From NCBI GenBank assembly GCA_964640175.1, contig CAZXFW010000021.1:1-9122 (forward strand): a DNA stretch of 9,122 nt. Reading direction: 5' to 3'. Below are positions 1 through 5,826 of the stretch, piece after piece (within the stretch, counting starts at the first letter, position 1; every line of letters begins with the position of its first letter). Source of the DNA: JACKDX01 sp964640175. Its GTDB lineage: Bacteria > Myxococcota_A > Polyangia > Polyangiales > GCA-016699535. The notes below the pieces were generated by a model that saw nothing but the letters and a program-made list of their open reading frames with translations, did not search any database and was not told the DNA's origin. Both the position numbers and the translations under genes were made by a program.

Positions 1-187
1 CAAACCGCCGCTTGGCTTCTTCTAGCTTGGCATCGGCGTTGTGTTTGGCCTGGGCGGCTTGCGCCTCTTCGCGCTCTTTGCGCGCGTTTAGCTCCGCACT
101 CGTTTGCGCCTTGGCCTTGCGGTGCTTACGCCGTGGCTTCGCAAACGCACTCGATGCACACAAAAAAAATAAGAATAAGTTCAGCAG
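1..187 (-). CDS. Secreted Lys/Ala/Glu-rich protein, N-terminal part (cut by window edge)
   Basis: Sixty-two codons are visible on the minus strand; the rest lies beyond position 1. The frame encodes a hydrophobic stretch (LLNLFLFFLCASSAFA) followed by K-P-R-R-K-H-R-K. This reads as a Sec signal peptide with an AFA cleavage site and a basic mature N-terminus. The next 40 residues are rich in Lys, Arg, Ala, Glu and Gln (AELNARKEREEAQAAQAKHN) and look helical, possibly coiled coil or the lead-in to a TPR domain. No ATG or GTG lies in frame after the TAG at 203-205, so the start must be a CTG (182-184 or 185-187), a TTG at 161-163 that would delete the signal peptide, or an ATG lost through a one-base error in the five-base run at 194-198 (see findings). 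It lies about 70 bases downstream of the cysteine-rich lipoprotein gene on the same strand, so it may be the last visible gene of that operon. The function is unknown. The frame is supported by the signal peptide and composition. Confidence 0.6.
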   Translation of the reverse strand, partial: MLNLFLFFLCASSAFAKPRRKHRKAKAQTSAELNARKEREEAQAAQAKHNADAKLEEAKRRF

Positions 188-256
188 ATGCCTGGGGGCA
201 TCCTATCTAACATTCACCCAAGCGTCCCAACTGGGGTGGATAAACGCGGGGCTTGC

Positions 257-1186
257 TCACGGCTGGCCACAGTAGCCCCCGCCTCCGGGGCAGGGTTTAT
301 CGTCTGGACACTGGGCACCCGACGTGCACGCGTAGGTGCAGCCACCGACGTTGGGCGTGTCACAAATCCCATCGTTTAGGCCCTCAATGCCACACTGATT
401 ATCTGTGGAACAGGATTTAGGCACATCTTCGACCAGATCCAGTACCGCCCGGCAGGTGGTCAATGGTTCCGCAATACCACACACTATTTTACCTTCAATT
501 CCAGAGAGTGTCGTTCGTGTAAGCGGACTGCTAAAGGGGCGCGAACAGGCCGTTTCTGAAGATTTCTCTTTCAAACAATACCCCCCAAGCTCGGTCACCT
601 CTTCACCCTCGGGGCTAAAGCGCAGGGGCACACAGTACGCTCCCTCGTCTTCGCATTCGCTATCGGCCACGCAAGGCTCGCAGATGTCTGCCGAACTGCG
701 CGCAGTGTCGGTGCATTCATGCGTGGCGGGGTTGCAGGAGTTTTCGCCGCACTGTTCGGCTTCGGTTTCAATCGTGCACTCGACACATTGCTCGGACTCA
801 AGGTCACACACCTGCTTTTCAGAGTCGGTACAGTTACACGGCACACACCCTTGACCCGAAGGGCTACAATACGGCTGGCCGCTGATGTGCTCGCAGTCAG
901 CGTTGGCTTCACAGAGAGCGCATACGTTATCATCCGTGTCACACGCCGACGCTTTCGCATTCGTACACTGCGAACTCTGCAAACACTCGACGCATTCCCC
1001 CGTGCTCTCTTCGCACACAGGTGTTTCGCCGCTGCACATCAGTCGGCATGGATCGGAAAAATACTCGTGGCACTCTTCGTTGCTGGTTCCCTCTGGACAA
1101 TCGTCGACATCATCTTGAAGCAAATCGCTTATGCAGCTTGCGAGACCTACAGACAAACATACGCCCAATAACCATTGCTTCTGCAT
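257..1186 (-). CDS. Cysteine-rich outer-envelope lipoprotein with tandem CxxC repeats
   Basis: This is a 309-residue protein with a short hydrophobic leader ending in the lipobox L15-A-S-C18, so a signal-peptidase II lipoprotein is predicted. Residues after the lipidated Cys are I-S-D, not Asp at +2, which in proteobacteria would allow export to the outer membrane. About 40 cysteines are present. Between residues 65 and 185 they fall in degenerate repeats of roughly 24 residues, C-x2-C-x5-C-x7/8-C-x6, with pairs at 65/68, 89/92, 114/117, 134/137 and 169/172. The C-terminus has another cluster ending G-G-G-G-Y-C-G-Q-P. Such a pattern suggests a disulfide-stabilised extracytoplasmic rod or binding surface. 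No catalytic motif is seen. The start is the ATG at 1184-1186, preceded by AGAGGA (1193-1198) at a 6-base spacing. That ribosome site overlaps the stop codon of the upstream gene, so expression is probably coupled. Lipoproteins of this style are common in Myxococcota; the family name is not known to me. Confidence 0.85.
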   Translation of the reverse strand: MQKQWLLGVCLSVGLASCISDLLQDDVDDCPEGTSNEECHEYFSDPCRLMCSGETPVCEESTGECVECLQSSQCTNAKASACDTDDNVCALCEANADCEHISGQPYCSPSGQGCVPCNCTDSEKQVCDLESEQCVECTIETEAEQCGENSCNPATHECTDTARSSADICEPCVADSECEDEGAYCVPLRFSPEGEEVTELGGYCLKEKSSETACSRPFSSPLTRTTLSGIEGKIVCGIAEPLTTCRAVLDLVEDVPKSCSTDNQCGIEGLNDGICDTPNVGGCTYACTSGAQCPDDKPCPGGGGYCGQP

Positions 1187-1192
1187 TGCAGG

Positions 1193-1198
1193 TCCTCT
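1193..1198 (-). promoter_or_regulatory. Ribosome binding site overlapping the upstream stop codon
   Basis: On the minus strand, AGAGGA lies 6 bases before the ATG of the cysteine-rich lipoprotein and shares bases with the TAG stop (1197-1199) of the 288-residue gene. It fixes the lipoprotein start and suggests that ribosomes finishing one gene initiate the next. Confidence 0.7.
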
Positions 1199-2063
1199 AA
1201 AACTTTCCCCTGAGGCTAACGCCTCCCGGATACAGGCTTAGTTGAGTGGAATTGTTGGAAGAGTTTTCCTCTGAGAGATTGATTGCAAGCCAAATGCCAG
1301 CCCCTGCAATCGCCGCAAGCCCAGCCCCCCCGACAATCCAGATCGCTGGCGTATCGCTCGTGGTGCCTCGATGACATGTCCCCTGAGGGTCCTCAACCTC
1401 GCAATCGTCAGGAATCACTCCATAGATAAACGCGGTGGTGGCCAACACGAGGCCGACGCCTCCGAGGATGGCCGGTCCCAACCACTGCTGGTAGCTGGAA
1501 CCAGAGTGTTGTGATGGGTTGTCTGAAGTCTGGGACTGGTTGGTGTCAGAGGAATTGGCAAGCGGTGTTTGTGTTGGGCTGGGCACACGTATTTGAGCAA
1601 GAGCGCCGCGGGCGGCATCTTGGGCTGCAGTATCCAATGCAGCGCTTGAGACGCTTTCATCCTTGGTTTGAATCGGACGCGCGCTGTCTGCGGAGCGACC
1701 GTCGGGCGTGGTCAGCCGTACGCTAACTTCTTGTTGTGCCCGTTGTGCGTCACGCTTCCATACGGTGACGCTCACGGTAATGTCCACGTTAAGCTCTCGC
1801 GCAATCTTACGTGCGCACTCGGGAGAATCGGCGCACGCCGCAAATTGTGTTGCAGCAAGGCGGCGTTGCACGTCTTCTTGGGCCATCACCGCAACCCCTT
1901 GAGCGCTCAGCGCCTCCTGCACTGCTCTGGCTGCACGCGCGTGTTGCTCAAGATCGGTCTGCGGATCGGGCCGAGGTGGCAACAACGCGGCGCTGGAGAC
2001 TTGCGCTGAAGCCAATTCTGGCATGAAAAAAGCAAATAATATAACAAACATGGCATGTTTCAT
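1197..2063 (-). CDS. Secreted two-helix membrane protein with C-terminal LRGKF tail
   Basis: This is a 288-residue protein. Residues 1-20 form a signal peptide (MKHAMFVILFAFFMPELASA) cut before Q21. Residues 25-150 form a soluble domain with a helix carrying the pair C77-x5-C83 (C-A-D-S-P-E-C) followed by ARKIARELNVDITVSVTVW. This alternation of helix and strand recalls the TolB/CsgG-like N-terminal domains of envelope proteins, but that is an inference. A Ser/Gln/Asn-rich linker spans about 161-193. Two membrane helices follow, about 194-217 and 242-265. The loop between them carries two cysteines (D-D-C-x8-C-H-R) that could form a disulfide. The protein ends G-G-V-S-L-R-G-K-F, resembling the end of the gene upstream. 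The start ATG is 2 bases after the upstream stop, with AGGAAAG (2072-2078) as the ribosome site. That site lies inside the codons for the neighbour's terminal S-G-K. The function is unknown; the neighbours suggest an envelope assembly. Confidence 0.8.
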   Translation of the reverse strand: MKHAMFVILFAFFMPELASAQVSSAALLPPRPDPQTDLEQHARAARAVQEALSAQGVAVMAQEDVQRRLAATQFAACADSPECARKIARELNVDITVSVTVWKRDAQRAQQEVSVRLTTPDGRSADSARPIQTKDESVSSAALDTAAQDAARGALAQIRVPSPTQTPLANSSDTNQSQTSDNPSQHSGSSYQQWLGPAILGGVGLVLATTAFIYGVIPDDCEVEDPQGTCHRGTTSDTPAIWIVGGAGLAAIAGAGIWLAINLSEENSSNNSTQLSLYPGGVSLRGKF

Positions 2064-2065
2064 CG

Positions 2066-3907
2066 CTAAAACTTTCCTGAAAGCCCAAGGGTAGCTTGGT
2101 GGCGCTCAATCCGCAGCGAAACCGTCGAAGAGCTCTCGTTCGAGCCCGAGCCGTCGAACGCACGGCGCAACCACAGTGTTAAAGGAACGCTCAAAAAAGG
2201 AGCGCTTTGAAGGGAAAGCAGTGTACCAAGTGGGTTCGTATCACGCGGGTGAGTGCACGGGCTTGCGCCTGTCGAACACGCATCGTCCATAGCGAGCAGA
2301 ACGATGCCCGAGGCCAACAACGCTGTGCCCACCGCAGCGCTCAACCACAGCCAACCCTCAGGAGGATCGTCTAGGGCCAACCATGTAAACACACTGAGTG
2401 GAATCGCGGCGCTTGCGCCCATCACGCCTCCGGCCAAGATGAGGGTTTCGTACGTGTTCATGTTTTCGCGGCGTTGATAATAGTCAGAGGTGTCAGGGGC
2501 GTCGTTTTGATACGAGCCATTCGCAAGAGACCACCCTATCATGCCGCTCCATGCTACGATATATCCAGCCGCCGTCATAGTCAGAGCAACCGTTGCCATG
2601 GAAACGGCTACTGCTGGCGACGCATGTGCGCGGGCCGCGGCGGAGGCATCCGATGCATGTCCTCGCTCTTGATTGGACAGCGTGAACGGCACTGCCGTTT
2701 GGCCTGTCGCGTCGATGCTTTTTCCTTTCACCAACGCGTCCACCGTGGTGTGCACTTTGTCAAAACGATAGCCTTCAGCCGAAAACGAAAGCCGCCCTTC
2801 GGCAACAAGCATCGCTTGCCGGCCGCTAAAGACATAGCGTCGCAGGCGTGCATGAGACATGGTTTTCAAGAGCTCGACGGTGATGATGTTCTTGGCCTGA
2901 AGCTGGCCGTGTAGCACGGCCAGGACATCTTGCGGTAGCGTGGCTTGACGCGTCTCATGGATCCACGCTTGCGGACGCTGGCGAATGTGCGGGCTCAGAC
3001 GATCATCGATCGAAAAATCAAGGGGGCCTAGGCCAACTGTCATCGGGTGCGCCGGGCGGATGCGGTTGTCCGCACAATCAAGCTGCACGTAGTAGCGTCC
3101 GGGCGGCACGTGTAACACCAAGCGTGGCGCTTCGCTGAGTTTACGGCCGTTGATACGAAACGCACATGAATCAGAAATGTTAGGAGCATTGACCACGAGC
3201 ACGGATGTTTTCTGTTGTTGTATTTCGGTGCGCACGCTCTCGACAAGTCGGCGAATTTCCATGCCGTGCAAACTTTGATCGGGCAGTAAATCTGGCACAA
3301 GCTGAAAACATTGGCGCGTATGTTCTCTGGCTTTGTCCTCCCACGCACGGGCTTGCTTGCTCTTGCTGCCAGCGCTTTGACTTAGGTGTAAGAGTGCTCG
3401 CGTGCCATAGAGGCACAAGTTCGTGATTTGCGCGGCGCGCAATGGGCTTTGACCAAGCCACGACAAATACGGCATGACCTCCTGAAGCATGCCTTGACGT
3501 TCGCGTCCTTGTCCAAGCAATAGATCCAGCGCTTCGTGGTCCCGGCCGTAAATCAAGTGGTCCAAGGTTTCGGTCGCCACATCGTCCATCCGATCGAGCA
3601 AAGCGGGATCTGGCTTTTTCACTGGCACTGCGGCAGCCTGAAGAACACGCGTCTGCACCGTTGTTGCTGGCAAGACATTGAGGTCCTTGAGGCTCGACCT
3701 GCTGAGATCACTTTCCACCATTTCGGTCAGTCGAAGGAGGTTTGCTTCGGGGGGAACAGAGCTTAGCGGCACCACCGCCCATGTTTGAGCTTTGTTGGTA
3801 GAATGGGGAGCAGCAATGGAGGCCGCGGGCTGGGCATGGACCACCGTAGTTACCATGCCTGCTGCCATCATGACGGTTACCCTGTACTTAGCGTGCTGAG
3901 GTATCAT
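2066..3907 (-). CDS. Large envelope protein with PEGA-like segment and C-terminal membrane helices
   Basis: This is a 613-residue protein. A signal peptide fits residues 1-25: basic H5, K7, R9, then a hydrophobic core, ending V-V-H-A before Q26. Residues 41-75 (W-A-V-V-P-L ... L-N-V-L-P) look like the opening strand-helix-strand of a TolB-like fold. A helical middle (about 80-230) may hold TPR-like repeats. Residues 234-290 begin T-S-V-L-V-V-N-A-P and include R-L-V-L-H-V-P-P-G-R-Y-Y-V-Q-L, the strand pattern and P-G-x-Y of PEGA-type surface domains, though divergent. Membrane helices lie at about 430-455, 480-505 and 514-538. A loop D-D-A-C-x6-C-T-H follows, then a further hydrophobic stretch at about 568-580 and the end T-L-G-L-S-G-K-F. 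The ATG at 3905-3907 lacks a well-spaced ribosome site; AGGA is 14 bases upstream. A start at M13 has AGGG 8 bases upstream but would lose the basic n-region, so the longer form is preferred. It is first in its operon and diverges from the kinase gene. Confidence 0.8.
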   Translation of the reverse strand: MIPQHAKYRVTVMMAAGMVTTVVHAQPAASIAAPHSTNKAQTWAVVPLSSVPPEANLLRLTEMVESDLSRSSLKDLNVLPATTVQTRVLQAAAVPVKKPDPALLDRMDDVATETLDHLIYGRDHEALDLLLGQGRERQGMLQEVMPYLSWLGQSPLRAAQITNLCLYGTRALLHLSQSAGSKSKQARAWEDKAREHTRQCFQLVPDLLPDQSLHGMEIRRLVESVRTEIQQQKTSVLVVNAPNISDSCAFRINGRKLSEAPRLVLHVPPGRYYVQLDCADNRIRPAHPMTVGLGPLDFSIDDRLSPHIRQRPQAWIHETRQATLPQDVLAVLHGQLQAKNIITVELLKTMSHARLRRYVFSGRQAMLVAEGRLSFSAEGYRFDKVHTTVDALVKGKSIDATGQTAVPFTLSNQERGHASDASAAARAHASPAVAVSMATVALTMTAAGYIVAWSGMIGWSLANGSYQNDAPDTSDYYQRRENMNTYETLILAGGVMGASAAIPLSVFTWLALDDPPEGWLWLSAAVGTALLASGIVLLAMDDACSTGASPCTHPRDTNPLGTLLSLQSAPFLSVPLTLWLRRAFDGSGSNESSSTVSLRIERHQATLGLSGKF

Positions 3908-4002
3908 GCAACAATTAAGGATCCTGTATCATATGGCCTTGTAAACTCGATATTCTTGGCTTACGGCTCTTCCTCTTCTAAATTAGGAGCCTCGTGCTGT
4001 AA
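3908..4002. promoter_or_regulatory. Divergent promoter region between the envelope operon and the kinase gene
   Basis: These 95 bases separate two genes read outward, so promoters for both directions should lie here. On the minus strand TATGAT (3928-3933) is a good -10 match, but the hexamer 17 bases upstream is not a convincing -35. On the plus strand AGGAG (3985-3989) is the likely ribosome site for the kinase, with a long 13-base spacing to the ATG at 4003. An in-frame GTG at 3994-3996 is followed at once by TAA, so ATG 4003 is the only nearby start. The region is noticeably AT-richer than its flanks. No clear operator was seen. Confidence 0.55.
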
Positions 4003-5559
4003 ATGGCTAAATTACCTGAAGATTTCGGGCAATATACCTTGATTCGACGTTTAGGCGTCGGAGGCATGGCCGAGGCCTATGTCGCCAGGCGTCGCGGCCC
4101 GGGAGACTTTGAGCAGTACGTCTGTATTAAAAGGATACTGGGCGCCTACCAAGATAATCCCAGATTTGTGAAACATTTCCTGCGCGAAGCCTCTTTGGTA
4201 GCACGCTTGAGGCACTCCAACATCACCCAAGTGCTGGATCATGGTGAGATTGACGGCAATTATTATTTGGCGCTTGAACTCGTGGAAGGACTCGATCTGC
4301 GAGAGCTCATCTTAAAGCTTCAAGAACATCACGAATGCCTGGATATCGACTTTGTGGTGCACATCGCAGTCGAGCTAGCACACGCCCTGGACTTCGCGCA
4401 TACGACGGTGCATCGAGGCGAAGCGTCACCGATTCTGCATCGCGACATTAGTCCGTCCAATGTGCTGGTGAGCGTGCAAGGAGAGGTAAAGCTCAGCGAC
4501 TTTGGCATCGCTAAGGCAATGAACCAAGCGTCCACCATGCTCACTGCCAGCGGCCAAACCAAAGGTAAAACGCACTACATGGCACCAGAGTATGCAGCTG
4601 GCAAAGGCTATGGGCCAGAAGCAGACCTTTATGCGTTGGGCATTACGCTGTTTGAATCACTGAGCGCTGAACGGCCGTATGAAGGAGATAACGTGCTCGA
4701 TATCTTATCGCGTGCCCTTCGTGGAGAGCATAGATCATTAAAGGAGCTGCGCTCAGACGTTCCCGATGCATTGATTGAAATCGTACATCGCTTGATTCAC
4801 CCCGATGCTCGTCAGCGATTTGCGTCGGCGTCGGAGCTACTTGATACGCTTGCAGAAGTGCCCATGCGGCGGGATGTTCGCCGCCGATTGGGCGAGTGCG
4901 TACGCGAGCTACACACAAGCAGTGATGGCAGCATGCCCCATGAAGGCGTTTCTGCTGCGACCGCCGGCCTTACGATGCCGGAGTCCGCAGGGTTTACACA
5001 AGCTGTGCCTTCGCCCTCTTCAACTACGTCTACTGCGGCACCAAATCGCCAACGCGGTTCTGAAAACCACGGAACTGTTTCCTATATCTCAAAGAAGCGG
5101 TCTCGCATCGTGAGGTGGATGCTTCTTGCCTCTGCGCTTATCTCAAGCGGGGCGTTGGGACTGACGTACTTCTACAGGCATCCGCCCACAAAACGGTTGA
5201 CACAGGTCGCGACAATGGCAGCTAAACCCAAATACGAACCCGTCAAATCAGTCCCGCCTTCTTCCCCTATTCCGTTATCCTCCAAGGAGCTTCCTTCCAA
5301 CCAGGCCAGCACCGAGGCTACATCCAAACCCGTGTCCGCCATACGCGCTCGAAGCGCTGCCAAAGCCACACTCACCGTGATTGTCGTGCCGGGTGGCACC
5401 GTATGGATCGATAACGACAAAAAAGGCCTTGCCCCTGTCAAAGCACTGCTTGCACCTGGAACCTATACCGTTCGTGCAGGCGAGGGGGAGCACAGCGTCA
5501 GCCGAACCATCAAACTCCGCTCAGGCCAAAGCCAACGCCTTGTCCTGCGCTCTCCCTAA
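4003..5559 (+). CDS. Transmembrane Hanks-type Ser/Thr protein kinase with external PEGA domain
   Basis: This is a 518-residue kinase predicted to transfer phosphate from ATP to Ser/Thr of protein substrates. The kinase domain spans about 11-285. Visible motifs are the glycine loop G18-V-G-G-M-A-E, the ATP-anchoring K43 (V-C-I-K), E62 in helix C (L-R-E-A), the catalytic loop H146-R-D-I-S-P-S-N153 with base D148, D166-F-G168, and A194-P-E196. The activation segment between DFG and APE has several Ser/Thr (S177, T178, T181, S183, T186, T190) as possible autophosphorylation sites. The usual Lys two residues after the catalytic Asp is Ser here, as often seen in myxobacterial kinases. A low-complexity linker (about 305-365) leads to one membrane helix (about 370-391). 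A Pro/Ser-rich spacer and a PEGA domain (about 455-516, with A-P-V-K-A-L-L-A-P-G-T-Y-T-V) follow outside the membrane. All key catalytic residues are present, so it should be active. Its ligand and substrates are not evident; the divergent envelope operon is the obvious candidate partner. Confidence 0.95.
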   Translation: MAKLPEDFGQYTLIRRLGVGGMAEAYVARRRGPGDFEQYVCIKRILGAYQDNPRFVKHFLREASLVARLRHSNITQVLDHGEIDGNYYLALELVEGLDLRELILKLQEHHECLDIDFVVHIAVELAHALDFAHTTVHRGEASPILHRDISPSNVLVSVQGEVKLSDFGIAKAMNQASTMLTASGQTKGKTHYMAPEYAAGKGYGPEADLYALGITLFESLSAERPYEGDNVLDILSRALRGEHRSLKELRSDVPDALIEIVHRLIHPDARQRFASASELLDTLAEVPMRRDVRRRLGECVRELHTSSDGSMPHEGVSAATAGLTMPESAGFTQAVPSPSSTTSTAAPNRQRGSENHGTVSYISKKRSRIVRWMLLASALISSGALGLTYFYRHPPTKRLTQVATMAAKPKYEPVKSVPPSSPIPLSSKELPSNQASTEATSKPVSAIRARSAAKATLTVIVVPGGTVWIDNDKKGLAPVKALLAPGTYTVRAGEGEHSVSRTIKLRSGQSQRLVLRSP

Positions 5560-5560
5560 A

Positions 5561-5646
5561 TCCTGGATTAAGGACTAGCGGAACAGTGCTCTTCCACCGC
5601 GTAATTCTGAAACACGTTTGGAAATAAGCAAGGTGTTCCTGGATTA
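5561..5646 (+). repeat. Direct 10-base repeat TCCTGGATTA
   Basis: TCCTGGATTA occurs at 5561-5570, immediately after the kinase stop codon, and again at 5637-5646. The 76-base offset (about seven helical turns) would allow a dimeric binding site, but two copies of a 10-mer are weak evidence. No terminator with a T-run follows the kinase gene. Confidence 0.35.
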
Positions 5647-5648
5647 GA

Positions 5649-5669
5649 TTTGGTCGCCAAGCGACTGAG
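5649..5669 (+). repeat. Small hairpin in the intergenic region
   Basis: GTCGC (5653-5657) and GCGAC (5661-5665) pair around the loop CAA, and wobble pairs extend the stem outward. An alternative pairing TTGG (5650-5653) with CCAA (5657-5660) uses the same bases. There is no T-run after it, so it is a poor intrinsic terminator. It may be a transcript-end structure for the kinase mRNA. Confidence 0.3.
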
Positions 5670-5717
5670 ATTGCTTGGTTATTTCGAGAGAATTGCCGGG
5701 GAGTCGGTTATATAAGT

Positions 5718-5733
5718 GGCTAATGGGTTAGCC
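5718..5733. promoter_or_regulatory. Perfect inverted repeat GGCTAA-N4-TTAGCC, candidate operator
   Basis: Six-base arms GGCTAA and TTAGCC match exactly around TGGG. The site ends 5 bases before the proposed -35 box at 5739. Its centre would lie near -48 of the expected transcription start, a position typical for an activator or a repressor touching RNA polymerase. No regulator gene is present in the window. Confidence 0.4.
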
Positions 5734-5738
5734 GGGGG

Positions 5739-5767
5739 TTGCGCGGGGAATTTGACAGCCGTACAAT
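5739..5767 (+). promoter_or_regulatory. Candidate sigma70-type promoter for the Thr-Pro lipoprotein gene
   Basis: TTGCGC (5739-5744) and TACAAT (5762-5767) are separated by 17 bases. The -10 box is a 5 of 6 match; the -35 keeps the TTG core. Transcription would start near 5774 and leave a leader of about 50 bases. That leader contains the 8-base palindrome AGCATGCT (5802-5809) and the ribosome site AAGG (5815-5818), 8 bases before the ATG. A perfect TTGACA at 5752-5757 has no matching -10 and was not chosen. Confidence 0.4.
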
Positions 5768-5826
5768 GGGGCTACGGGTGCGTGCAAGTGCTCTTGTGTG
5801 GAGCATGCTAGGATAAGGTAGCCACC

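Noticed and set aside
405..1171. Open frames on the plus strand opposite the cysteine-rich lipoprotein gene
   Set aside because: They mirror a coding strand with strong codon bias. The minus-strand reading has a lipobox, regular cysteine spacing and a ribosome site; the plus-strand readings have none of these.
3956..3984. TTGGCT-N17-TAAATT as a promoter for the kinase gene
   Set aside because: The expected transcription start would fall after the AGGAG ribosome site at 3985-3989, leaving a leader without it.
5752..5757. TTGACA as a consensus -35 box
   Set aside because: No acceptable -10 hexamer lies 15-19 bases downstream. The TACAAT at 5762 is far too close and pairs better with TTGCGC at 5739.
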